Assembly: GCF_034930985.1 (NCBI RefSeq) | Contig: NZ_JAYGIM010000009.1 | Location: 186,001 to 250,000, forward strand | DNA: 64,000 nucleotides | Direction of reading: 5' to 3' | Source of the DNA: Arcicella lustrica | GTDB taxonomy: Bacteria > Bacteroidota > Bacteroidia > Cytophagales > Spirosomataceae | Shown: positions 7,806 to 15,611 of the stretch, piece after piece | How the letters are laid out: each line of letters begins with the position of its first letter | Numbering within the stretch: the first letter of the stretch is position 1 | The notes under the pieces: model-generated | Told to the model about the DNA's origin: nothing | Databases searched by the model: none | What the model saw: the letters and a program-made list of their open reading frames with translations, nothing else | Translations under genes and position numbers: made by a program

Positions 7806-8091
7806 TTTCCTTTTTTTGTTGATGCACGTATCCCAAAAAAGTTAAACCTTTTAAAGTAACATTGTATATTGTAAAACTATCAGTAGATTTAGTTACACGA
7901 CGGATGTAGCCATCTTCTAATAGCTTATTAATAATTTCTTCAAATAAAATTCTATTTATATCATTATCTGTTTGATTTTTTGTTACTAAGTCCCAAAGCT
8001 TTTCTTTTTCTACGCTCAGATTATTAACATAAAGAATTCTTAAAATAAAAAATACACTATCAATCTTTTGTTCTAGACTTAACTCTTCCAT
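7789..8091 (-). CDS. Winged-helix-like small protein
   Basis: A 100-residue soluble protein. Helices near residues 5-22 and 44-58 are followed by a DGYIRRVTKS turn and a YNVTLKGLTFLGY strand-helix, the usual order of a winged-helix DNA-binding fold as in small phage or plasmid regulators. The ends are charged. The upstream coiled-coil gene ends 36 bases before its start, and its 3' end overlaps the small membrane protein. A regulatory role in the island is likely but not shown. Confidence 0.5.
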   Translation of the reverse strand: MEELSLEQKIDSVFFILRILYVNNLSVEKEKLWDLVTKNQTDNDINRILFEEIINKLLEDGYIRRVTKSTDSFTIYNVTLKGLTFLGYVHQQKKENEEKR

Positions 8092-8126
8092 TTTGATATT
8101 TATAGATTATATTTAGAATAATATTA

Positions 8127-8498
8127 CTACACCTGCAATTTCAAATTAATCTCACTCAATTCCTCCTGACAAATCATCAAAGCCTTCCGCCACTCATTCA
8201 CTTTCTCTTCAGCTTTTTGGTAACGTACATGTTTGGTGGGGTCAGCAATTTTTTTCTCCAGTTTACCTATTTGGTCTTTTATTAGCTTACGCTGTTGTTG
8301 GAGTGCCATCCGCTTCAATCTGCTCTCTTCGCTCTCAACCTGCTCGCTTTCCGTTGCTAAGCTGGTATCAGGTGGTAACGAGCCATTTCTTTGCAAATAC
8401 TTCTTTTTGTCCCAAATATTCTCAATCTGGTTTATTAGTACTATCGCCTGTTTCATCAAGCCACCAGCGCTCACCGCTTTAGCCTGATACGCTGCCAC
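8127..8498 (-). CDS. Phage-type coiled-coil hypothetical protein
   Basis: A 123-residue highly charged protein. Residues 58-122 form an almost continuous predicted coiled coil (KRMALQQQRKLIKDQIGKLE and onward), with no signal peptide and no membrane span. Such short helical proteins are common beside packaging or DNA-modification genes of Bacteroidota phages, but no function can be given. Base composition is higher in GC than the two genes downstream. A decayed glycosyltransferase end lies just upstream at 8548-8695. Confidence 0.5.
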   Translation of the reverse strand: MAAYQAKAVSAGGLMKQAIVLINQIENIWDKKKYLQRNGSLPPDTSLATESEQVESEESRLKRMALQQQRKLIKDQIGKLEKKIADPTKHVRYQKAEEKVNEWRKALMICQEELSEINLKLQV

Positions 8499-8547
8499 TA
8501 TTTGGGGAAAGATTTAACCAAGAATCACTTATATGATAATAATTCAT

Positions 8548-8695
8548 TTTTATATTAAAACGGCAATCTCAAGTTTTCCAAAACCCATAACCCTTGCCTT
8601 GATTTTTTCTTAAAGTAACTATTTCTTTCCCAAAATTTCCTGCAAATACTCAAAATCTTTTTGTTCAGCATCAATATTTGCAAATTCTTTGAGGT
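8548..8695 (-). pseudogene. Frameshifted remnant of the glycosyltransferase 3' end
   Basis: The minus strand encodes a sequence like the C-terminus of the glycosyltransferase at 5240-5965: EFANIDAEQKDFEYLQ in one frame, then FGKEIVTLRKNQG in a second frame after loss of one T in a T run, then the end of RLPF in a third. DNA similarity to 5240-5365 is plain by eye. Both shifts and the missing first four fifths show it is dead. Confidence 0.85.
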
Positions 8696-8820
8696 CTTTT
8701 CAATCATAAATCTGATACTTTTATGATTATGTGATCCTAAAAAAGGCTTTTTATGTTTTAATTAGTAAATTAGTCCTGACTAAAATCATTAGACCTATCA
8801 ATAAATATAAATATCATAAA

Positions 8821-9699
8821 ATGAATTTTGTTGCAATAGATTTTGAAACTGCTAATAACGCTCAAAGTAGTGCTTGTGCTTTAGGGCTTGTGAAAGTGGA
8901 AAGTGGCGTTATTGTTGAAAGAAGAGAATGGTTAATAAAACCAACGCCTTTTGAAATGGGTTTTTATCAAAATAAGGTCCATAAAATTGAATTAATGGAT
9001 TTGGTAGATAAACCTACTTTTGATGAAATATGGGATGAATTAAAGCCACTTTTGGAGGACCAAGTAGTCATTGCGCATAATGCGAGTTTCGATTTTGGAG
9101 TACTGAATAGTGTTTGTTCGCATTATAATATTAAGCCAATAAAGTTTACAAGGATGTGTTCGATTGCTTTGTCAAGAATGGCTTGGCACAACGAGAGGGG
9201 TTATGGTTTAAGTACTTTGGTGAAGTCTAAACTTGATAATTATAGTTTTAATCATCATGATGCTTTAGCCGATGCTGAAGCTTGTGCTCAATTGGTGCTT
9301 AAAGTGTTAAACGTACTTTCTTTATCAAGTATTCAAGAAATTCAATATTATAAATCTAGCAGGCTACAAATTAAACGTTCGTCTAGGGTAAAGACAGTCA
9401 AGAAGGTTTTTGAAGGAATTATCAATGAGGGCTTAAACAATCCTTTTAGAAAAAAAGAAGTAGTTTTTACTGGAACATTAGAGTATTTTGTCAGAAAAGA
9501 AGCTGAGGCTTTGGTGAAAAAAATAGGAGGGTTTCCTGCTCAATTTGTCAGTAGTAGAACAAAATATCTTGTGGTTGGTCAGTACGAGATTAATAGAACT
9601 AAGTCTTCGAAAATTCAAAAAGCTGAACAACTGGCATTAGAAGGATATAATGTTAAAATAATTGGAGAAAAAGAGTTTATTGAAATGATGTCGGTATAA
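8821..9699 (+). CDS. DnaQ-like 3'-5' exonuclease fused to a BRCT domain
   Basis: A 292-residue protein. Residues 1-165 form a DEDDh exonuclease: DFET (Asp7, Glu9), AHNASFD near residue 98, and HDALADA near residue 148. Residues 212-292 match a BRCT domain (VVFTGTL, KIGGFPAQFVSSRTKYLVVG), as in NAD-dependent ligases. Such proteins probably trim DNA ends in repair. I start at ATG 8821, because translation there begins MNFVAIDFET exactly as the family does; the 30 residues before it look like untranslated AT-rich DNA. It borders the mobile island on its left but appears intact and chromosomal. Confidence 0.85.
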   Translation: MNFVAIDFETANNAQSSACALGLVKVESGVIVERREWLIKPTPFEMGFYQNKVHKIELMDLVDKPTFDEIWDELKPLLEDQVVIAHNASFDFGVLNSVCSHYNIKPIKFTRMCSIALSRMAWHNERGYGLSTLVKSKLDNYSFNHHDALADAEACAQLVLKVLNVLSLSSIQEIQYYKSSRLQIKRSSRVKTVKKVFEGIINEGLNNPFRKKEVVFTGTLEYFVRKEAEALVKKIGGFPAQFVSSRTKYLVVGQYEINRTKSSKIQKAEQLALEGYNVKIIGEKEFIEMMSV

Positions 9700-9714
9700 A
9701 ATTAATCAAAACAA

Positions 9715-9754
9715 AAACAGTCTTCAACAATTTTACTTGATGAAGGCTGTTTTG
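9715..9754. terminator. Bidirectional terminator between exonuclease and aconitase
   Basis: AAACAGTCTTCA pairs with TGAAGGCTGTTT (one G-T pair), with A and T runs on the two sides, between convergent genes. Confidence 0.85.
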
Positions 9755-9770
9755 CATATTGATGTAATAA

Positions 9771-12038
9771 TTATTTCCCTACATTAGCACGAATGATATT
9801 CAATGCACCACCCGCTTTAAACCATTCAATTTGTTGGTCGTTATAAGAGTGATTTACTGCAATCGTATCGCTTGAACCATCGGCATGGTTCAAAACTACT
9901 TGTAATTGTACGCCCGGAGCAAATGTTGTTAAACCAATGATGTCGATAGAATCGTCTTCTTGGATTAAGTCATAATCTGCTTCATTGGCAAAAGTAATCG
10001 CCAACATCCCTTGTTTCTTCAAGTTAGTTTCGTGAATACGAGCAAAAGATTTTACTAATACTACACGAACCCCTAGGTGGCGAGGTTCCATCGCTGCATG
10101 TTCACGAGAAGAACCTTCACCGTAATTTGAATCACCCACTACGATTGTTCCGATACCAGCCGCTTTATAAGCACGTTGCGTTGCTGGAACTGGACCGTAT
10201 TCACCGATTAATTGGTTCTTAACGTTGTCTGTTTTTTCGTTGAAGTAATTCAACGCACCAATTAACATGTTGTTAGAAATATTATCTAAGTGTCCACGAT
10301 ACTTCAACCAAGGACCAGCCATTGAGATATGGTCAGTAGTACATTTTCCTTTCGCTTTAATCAATAATTTCAAGCCTTTAAGGTCTGTACCTTCCCAAGC
10401 TTTGAATGGGTCTAACAATTGAAGACGGTCAGAAGTTGGTGAAACTTTTACTTCTACTGAAGAACCATCTTCAGCAGGAGCTTGGTAACCAGCATCTTCT
10501 ACGGCGAATCCTTTTGTTGGTAATTCATCACCAGTTGGAGCGTCTAATTTTACTTGCTCGCCAGCTTCATTAGTTAAATAATCTGTTAAAGGATTGAAAG
10601 TTAAATCACCTGCAATCGCCAAAGCAGTTACTAATTCAGGAGAACCTACGAAAGCATAAGTATTCGGGTTTCCATCCGCACGTTTAGCGAAGTTACGGTT
10701 GAAAGAGTGAACGATTGTGTTTTTCTCGCCTTTCTCAGCACCCGGACGAGCCCACTGACCAATACAAGGACCACAAGCATTAGAGAATACTTTACCGCCA
10801 ATACTCTCGAAAGTATCAATAAAACCATCACGTTCAATAGTATAACGTACTTGTTCAGAACCCGGCGTGATAGTATATTCTGCTTTAGTTTTTAAGCCTT
10901 TTGCCGCTACTTGTCTTGCTAAAGATGCTGCACGAGAAATATCTTCATAAGATGAGTTCGTACAAGAACCAATCAAACCAACTTCTACTTTGGTTGGCCA
11001 GCCGTTTTTCTCGGCTAATTCTTTCATTTTAGAAATAGGCGTTGCTAAATCTGGCGTGAAAGGACCATTCAAATGCGGTTCTAAAGTATCTAAATCAATT
11101 TCAATTACTTGGTCGAAATAAGTAGCTGGGTCAGCATAAACTTCTGGGTCAGCAGTTAAATGTTCTTTTACGGTGTCAGCTAAAGCAGCCACATCAGCAC
11201 GACCTGTTGAAGCTAAGTAGCGAGCCATAGATTCATCATAACCAAAAGTTGAAGTAGTAGCACCGATTTCAGCACCCATGTTAGCAATTGTACCCTTTCC
11301 TGTACACGACATTGAAGTAACGCCTTCGCCAAAATATTCTACCACAGCACCAGTTCCGCCTTTTACTGTAAGGATACCTGCTACTTTCAAGATTACGTCT
11401 TTTGCAGAAGTCCAACCGTTTAATTTACCCGTTAACTTAACACCGATAAGTTTAGGGAATTTCAATTCCCAAGCTAAGCCAGCCATTACGTCACAAGCAT
11501 CAGCACCACCCACACCGATGGCAATCATACCCAAACCACCAGCATTTACCGTATGTGAGTCAGTACCAATCATCATACCGCCTGGGAAAGCGTAATTTTC
11601 TAATACTACTTGGTGAATAATACCTGCACCGGGTTTCCAGAAACCTAAACCATATTTATCTGAAACTGAAGAAAGGAAGTCATAAACTTCTTTATTTTTA
11701 TTAACTGCAACTGAAAGGTCAGTTTTTGATTCTACTTTAGCTTCAATTAAGTGATCGCAGTGAACAGTAGAAGGAACTGCTACTTTTGGGCGACCAGCCT
11801 GCATAAATTGTAAAAGAGCCATTTGTGCAGTGGCATCTTGCATGGCTACACGGTCTGGAGCAAAATCAACATAAGAAACCCCTCTTTTAAAAGTACTTGT
11901 AGGAGTACCTTCCCACAAGTGAGAATAAAGGATTTTCTCAGTTAAAGTAAGCGGTCTGCCGACAAGTTTACGGGCTGCCTCAACACGAGCTGGCATACGT
12001 TCGTAAACTGCTTTAATCATTTCAATGTCAAAAGCCAT
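9771..12038 (-). CDS. acn: Aconitate hydratase, mitochondrial/AcnA superfamily type
   Basis: A 755-residue TCA-cycle enzyme that interconverts citrate and isocitrate with a 4Fe-4S cluster. The cluster cysteines are visible in GSCTNSSYEDI and ACGPCIGQW. Substrate motifs include the DSHTVNAGG segment in the N-terminal half and the swivel-domain GDSNYGEGSSREHAAMEPR. I start at ATG 12038 (MAFDIEMIKAVYERMP); a 52-residue extension to 12194 is rejected because it is AT-rich and unlike any aconitase. It is divergent from acnB, so the organism carries two unrelated aconitases side by side. Confidence 0.93.
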   Translation of the reverse strand: MAFDIEMIKAVYERMPARVEAARKLVGRPLTLTEKILYSHLWEGTPTSTFKRGVSYVDFAPDRVAMQDATAQMALLQFMQAGRPKVAVPSTVHCDHLIEAKVESKTDLSVAVNKNKEVYDFLSSVSDKYGLGFWKPGAGIIHQVVLENYAFPGGMMIGTDSHTVNAGGLGMIAIGVGGADACDVMAGLAWELKFPKLIGVKLTGKLNGWTSAKDVILKVAGILTVKGGTGAVVEYFGEGVTSMSCTGKGTIANMGAEIGATTSTFGYDESMARYLASTGRADVAALADTVKEHLTADPEVYADPATYFDQVIEIDLDTLEPHLNGPFTPDLATPISKMKELAEKNGWPTKVEVGLIGSCTNSSYEDISRAASLARQVAAKGLKTKAEYTITPGSEQVRYTIERDGFIDTFESIGGKVFSNACGPCIGQWARPGAEKGEKNTIVHSFNRNFAKRADGNPNTYAFVGSPELVTALAIAGDLTFNPLTDYLTNEAGEQVKLDAPTGDELPTKGFAVEDAGYQAPAEDGSSVEVKVSPTSDRLQLLDPFKAWEGTDLKGLKLLIKAKGKCTTDHISMAGPWLKYRGHLDNISNNMLIGALNYFNEKTDNVKNQLIGEYGPVPATQRAYKAAGIGTIVVGDSNYGEGSSREHAAMEPRHLGVRVVLVKSFARIHETNLKKQGMLAITFANEADYDLIQEDDSIDIIGLTTFAPGVQLQVVLNHADGSSDTIAVNHSYNDQQIEWFKAGGALNIIRANVGK

Positions 12039-12479
12039 AGTATGTTTTTTTTTAAGAATTCTTGAAACTTTAAGATTAAAGAATAAGGATTTATTTATAA
12101 ATCTAAATAATCTAATTACTATTTTCAATATAAGAGAAACAAATTTCAAATATTTTAAGTTCTTTGCAACCTGTGAGCATACTGACAACGGCAAAAAAAG
12201 TAGATTATAACATAATAAGGTTTTATTCTTGATTAGGATTTAGGATGAATCTTATGCTAATCCTCTTAATTATCTAATAAAACAAATAAAAATTATACAA
12301 ATCAAAGAAAATATATGTTAAAAACGCCTATTCGATAAAAAATTTTTAATTCGAAGTAGCTTTTTATAAATTTGTGAGACAGATTTTCACAGAAAAACGC
12401 TATTTTACCTTCTGACGAGAAGTTTGTTAATATAAAAATACTCAAGGATAAATACTATAATAACTGTAAATAATTCAAT
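12039..12479. promoter_or_regulatory. Divergent intergenic region between the two aconitase genes
   Basis: This 441-base gap is AT-rich and holds no gene. Toward acnB there is a TAAATTTG box at 12367-12374, a perfect -7 match, about 106 bases before the start; the -33 position is only T-rich. No convincing box was found for the minus-strand gene. A shared regulator could act here, but no clear palindrome was seen. Confidence 0.4.
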
Positions 12480-15251
12480 ATGAACTTTTATAACGATTAC
12501 CTTAAAGAAATCGAGGAAAGAAAAACACAAGGACTTCATCCTAAGCCAATTGATAGTGCTGAATTGGTAAGCGAAATCATTGAACAAATTAAAGTTTTGG
12601 GCAACGAACACCGTGCTGATTCACTTCAGTTTTTCATTTATAACACTTTGCCAGGAACTACTCCTGCGGCTGGTGTAAAGGCTAAGTTTTTAAAAGAGAT
12701 TATACTTGGTCAGTCTGTTGTAGAAGAAATAACACCTGATTTTGCTTTCGAATTGTTGTCACACATGAAAGGTGGCTCTTCAATTGAAGTATTATTAGAT
12801 TTGGCTTTAGGAGATGACGTTGCTATTGCAAAACAAGCTGGGGATGTATTGAAAACGCAAGTTTACTTATACGACGCAGATTTAAAACGTCTAAAAGATG
12901 CTTTTGAAAGTGGTAATACAACAGCAAAAGAAATCATCGAAAGTTATGCTAAAGCAGAGTTTTTTACGAAACTTCCAGAAATACCTGAAGAAATTAAAGT
13001 AGTTACGTTTATCGCAGGCGAAGGCGATATTTCAACAGATTTACTTTCTCCCGGAAACCAAGCTCACTCACGTTCTGACCGTGAATTGCACGGAAAATGT
13101 ATGATTTCGCCTGCTGCTCAAGATGAAATCGAAGCATTGAAAGCTCAGCACCCAGATAAATCTGTGATGTTAATTGCTGAGAAAGGAACAATGGGTGTAG
13201 GTTCATCAAGAATGTCTGGCGTAAATAACGTGGCACTTTGGACAGGTAAGCAAGCAAGCCCTTACATTCCTTTTGTGAACTTTGCTCCAATTGTAGGTGG
13301 TACAAATGGTATTTCTCCAATTTTCCTTACAACAGTTGATGTAACTGGTGGTATCGGAATTGACCTTAAAAACTGGGTTAAAAAAGTAGATGCAGACGGT
13401 AAAGTTGTTCGTAACGAAAATAACGAACCTATTCTTGAACAAGCTTATTCTGTGGCTACAGGCACTGTACTTACGATTAATACAAAAACGAAAAAATTAT
13501 ACAATGGCGAGCAAGAGTTGATTGATATTTCAAGATCTTTCACTCCTCAAAAATTGGAATTTATCAAAGCAGGTGGTTCTTATGCCATTGTATTTGGTAA
13601 GAAAATCCAAACATTCGCTTCTCAATTATTAGGTATTGCTATTGCGCCAGTATTTGCTCCTTCTAAAGAAGTTTCTCATGAAGGACAAGGGCTTACAGCG
13701 GTTGAAAAAATCTTCAACAGAAACGCAGTAGGTTCTACACCGGGTAAAGTTTTACATGCAGGTTCTGATGTTCGTGTGTTGGTAAATATCGTAGGTTCTC
13801 AAGATACTACTGGTTTAATGACAGCTCAAGAATTAGAGTCAATGGCAGCAACTGTTATTTCTACTACGGTTGATGGTGCTTATCAATCTGGTTGTCATAC
13901 AGCTTCAGTTTGGGATAAAAAAGCGCAAGCTAACATTCCAAAATTGATGAAATTCATGAATGACTTTGGTTTGATTACTGCTCGTGACCCTAAAGGTGTT
14001 TATCACTCAATGACGGACGTAATTCACAAAGTATTGAATGATATTACTGTTGACGATTGGGCAATTATCATCGGTGGTGACTCGCATACTCGTATGTCGA
14101 AAGGAGTTGCTTTTGGTGCTGACTCTGGAACGGTTGCATTGGCTCTTGCTACGGGTGAGGCTTCTATGCCAATTCCTGATTCTGTAAAAGTTACTTTTAA
14201 GGGTAGCATGAAAGAATATATGGACTTCCGTGATGTTGTTCACGCTACTCAATCACAAATGCTTCAACAGTTTGGTGGAGAAAACGTGTTCCAAGGTAGA
14301 ATTATTGAGGTTCATATTGGTACGCTTACTGCTGACCAAGCCTTTACATTTACAGACTGGTCTGCGGAAATGAAAGCAAAAGCTTCTATCTGTATTTCTG
14401 AAGATGCTACTTTGATTGAATCATTGGAAATTGCAAAAAGCAGAATCCAAATCATGATTGATAAGGGCATGGACAACAAAAACCAAGTACTTCAAGGATT
14501 GATTGATAAAGCGAATAAGAGAATTGCTGAAATTCAATCGGGTGAAAAACCAGCGCTTAGACCTGATGCTAATGCAAAATATTATGCTGAGGTAGTTGTT
14601 GACTTAGACCTAATCGCTGAACCAATGATTGCTGACCCAGATGTAAACAATGCAGATGTTTCAAAGAGATATACTCACGATACCATCAGACCATTGTCTT
14701 ATTATGGTGGCGACAAAAAAGTAGATCTTGGCTTTATTGGTTCTTGTATGGTTCACAAAGGCGATATGAAAATTTTGGCGCAAATGCTTAAAAACATTGA
14801 AGCTCAAAATGGTAAAGTAGAATTCCAAGCACCACTTGTTGTTGCTCCTCCAACTTACAATATTGTAGATGAATTGAAAGCAGAAGGCGACTGGGAAGTA
14901 TTACAAAAATACTCAGGTTTTGAGTTTGATGATAATGCCCCTAAAGCAGCAGCACGTACTTCTTACGAAAAAATGTTATACTTAGAGCGCCCTGGTTGTA
15001 ACCTTTGTATGGGTAACCAAGAAAAAGCGGCTAAAGGCGATACCGTAATGGCTACTTCTACTCGTTTGTTCCAAGGTAGAGTTGTGGAAGATACAGATGC
15101 TAAAAAAGGTGAATCTTTACTTTCATCAACACCAGTAGTAGTTCTTTCTACAGTTCTTGGCAGAACTCCAACTATCGAAGAATATGTAAAAGCAGTTGAA
15201 GGTATCAATTTGACTAAATTTTCTCCATCACACATTAAATTGGTGAAATAA
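12480..15251 (+). CDS. acnB: Bifunctional aconitate hydratase 2 / 2-methylisocitrate dehydratase (AcnB)
   Basis: A 923-residue enzyme of the AcnB family, with the HEAT-like helical domain first (residues 1-160), then the swivel domain (GSSRMSGVNN), then the catalytic domains. The cluster cysteines are in GFIGSCMVHKGD and the motif ERPGCNLCMGNQE near the end. IIGGDSHTRMSKG marks the substrate site. AcnB handles citrate/isocitrate in the TCA cycle and can dehydrate 2-methylcitrate intermediates. It is longer than the E. coli enzyme (865). A strong terminator follows. With the AcnA-type gene next door, each may be used under different iron or oxidative states; that is inference. Confidence 0.95.
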   Translation: MNFYNDYLKEIEERKTQGLHPKPIDSAELVSEIIEQIKVLGNEHRADSLQFFIYNTLPGTTPAAGVKAKFLKEIILGQSVVEEITPDFAFELLSHMKGGSSIEVLLDLALGDDVAIAKQAGDVLKTQVYLYDADLKRLKDAFESGNTTAKEIIESYAKAEFFTKLPEIPEEIKVVTFIAGEGDISTDLLSPGNQAHSRSDRELHGKCMISPAAQDEIEALKAQHPDKSVMLIAEKGTMGVGSSRMSGVNNVALWTGKQASPYIPFVNFAPIVGGTNGISPIFLTTVDVTGGIGIDLKNWVKKVDADGKVVRNENNEPILEQAYSVATGTVLTINTKTKKLYNGEQELIDISRSFTPQKLEFIKAGGSYAIVFGKKIQTFASQLLGIAIAPVFAPSKEVSHEGQGLTAVEKIFNRNAVGSTPGKVLHAGSDVRVLVNIVGSQDTTGLMTAQELESMAATVISTTVDGAYQSGCHTASVWDKKAQANIPKLMKFMNDFGLITARDPKGVYHSMTDVIHKVLNDITVDDWAIIIGGDSHTRMSKGVAFGADSGTVALALATGEASMPIPDSVKVTFKGSMKEYMDFRDVVHATQSQMLQQFGGENVFQGRIIEVHIGTLTADQAFTFTDWSAEMKAKASICISEDATLIESLEIAKSRIQIMIDKGMDNKNQVLQGLIDKANKRIAEIQSGEKPALRPDANAKYYAEVVVDLDLIAEPMIADPDVNNADVSKRYTHDTIRPLSYYGGDKKVDLGFIGSCMVHKGDMKILAQMLKNIEAQNGKVEFQAPLVVAPPTYNIVDELKAEGDWEVLQKYSGFEFDDNAPKAAARTSYEKMLYLERPGCNLCMGNQEKAAKGDTVMATSTRLFQGRVVEDTDAKKGESLLSSTPVVVLSTVLGRTPTIEEYVKAVEGINLTKFSPSHIKLVK

Positions 15252-15267
15252 TAGCACAGCATATATT

Positions 15268-15299
15268 AAAAAAGCCTGAGCAACAACTCAGGCTTTTTT
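15268..15299 (+). terminator. Terminator after acnB
   Basis: AAAAAAGCCTGAG pairs with CTCAGGCTTTTTT around a CAACAA loop. The remaining gap to 15611 is AT-rich and contains a TATATTTG box at 15467-15474 that might belong to topA. Confidence 0.9.
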
Positions 15300-15611
15300 G
15301 TTGTTTAGATAAAGGAGAAAAAAAATGAAGCTTTCTAAAACTTATTTCATATAACCTGTCAAATGAATATAGCCTGTTGTCTAATTTTCATTTCGAATAA
15401 ATAATAGAATTCTGCAATTTTATGACTGTTATCAAAAAAATGGACTACATTTTGAAATGAAGTTTATATATTTGGCAAAATATAAAAGGTAGTGGTCTTC
15501 TTATCAAGCATTTTATACCCCATAGGGCATCAAAATTGAAGGTTTTTAGCCCTAAAGAATAAATATTTCGTAAATAATTTCGATTGTTTACTCCACCAAT
15601 CAAAATAATTA

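Noticed and set aside
12039..12194. N-terminal extension of the AcnA-type aconitase
   Set aside because: The added 52 residues are AT-rich and unlike aconitases; MAFDIEMIK at 12038 matches the family start.
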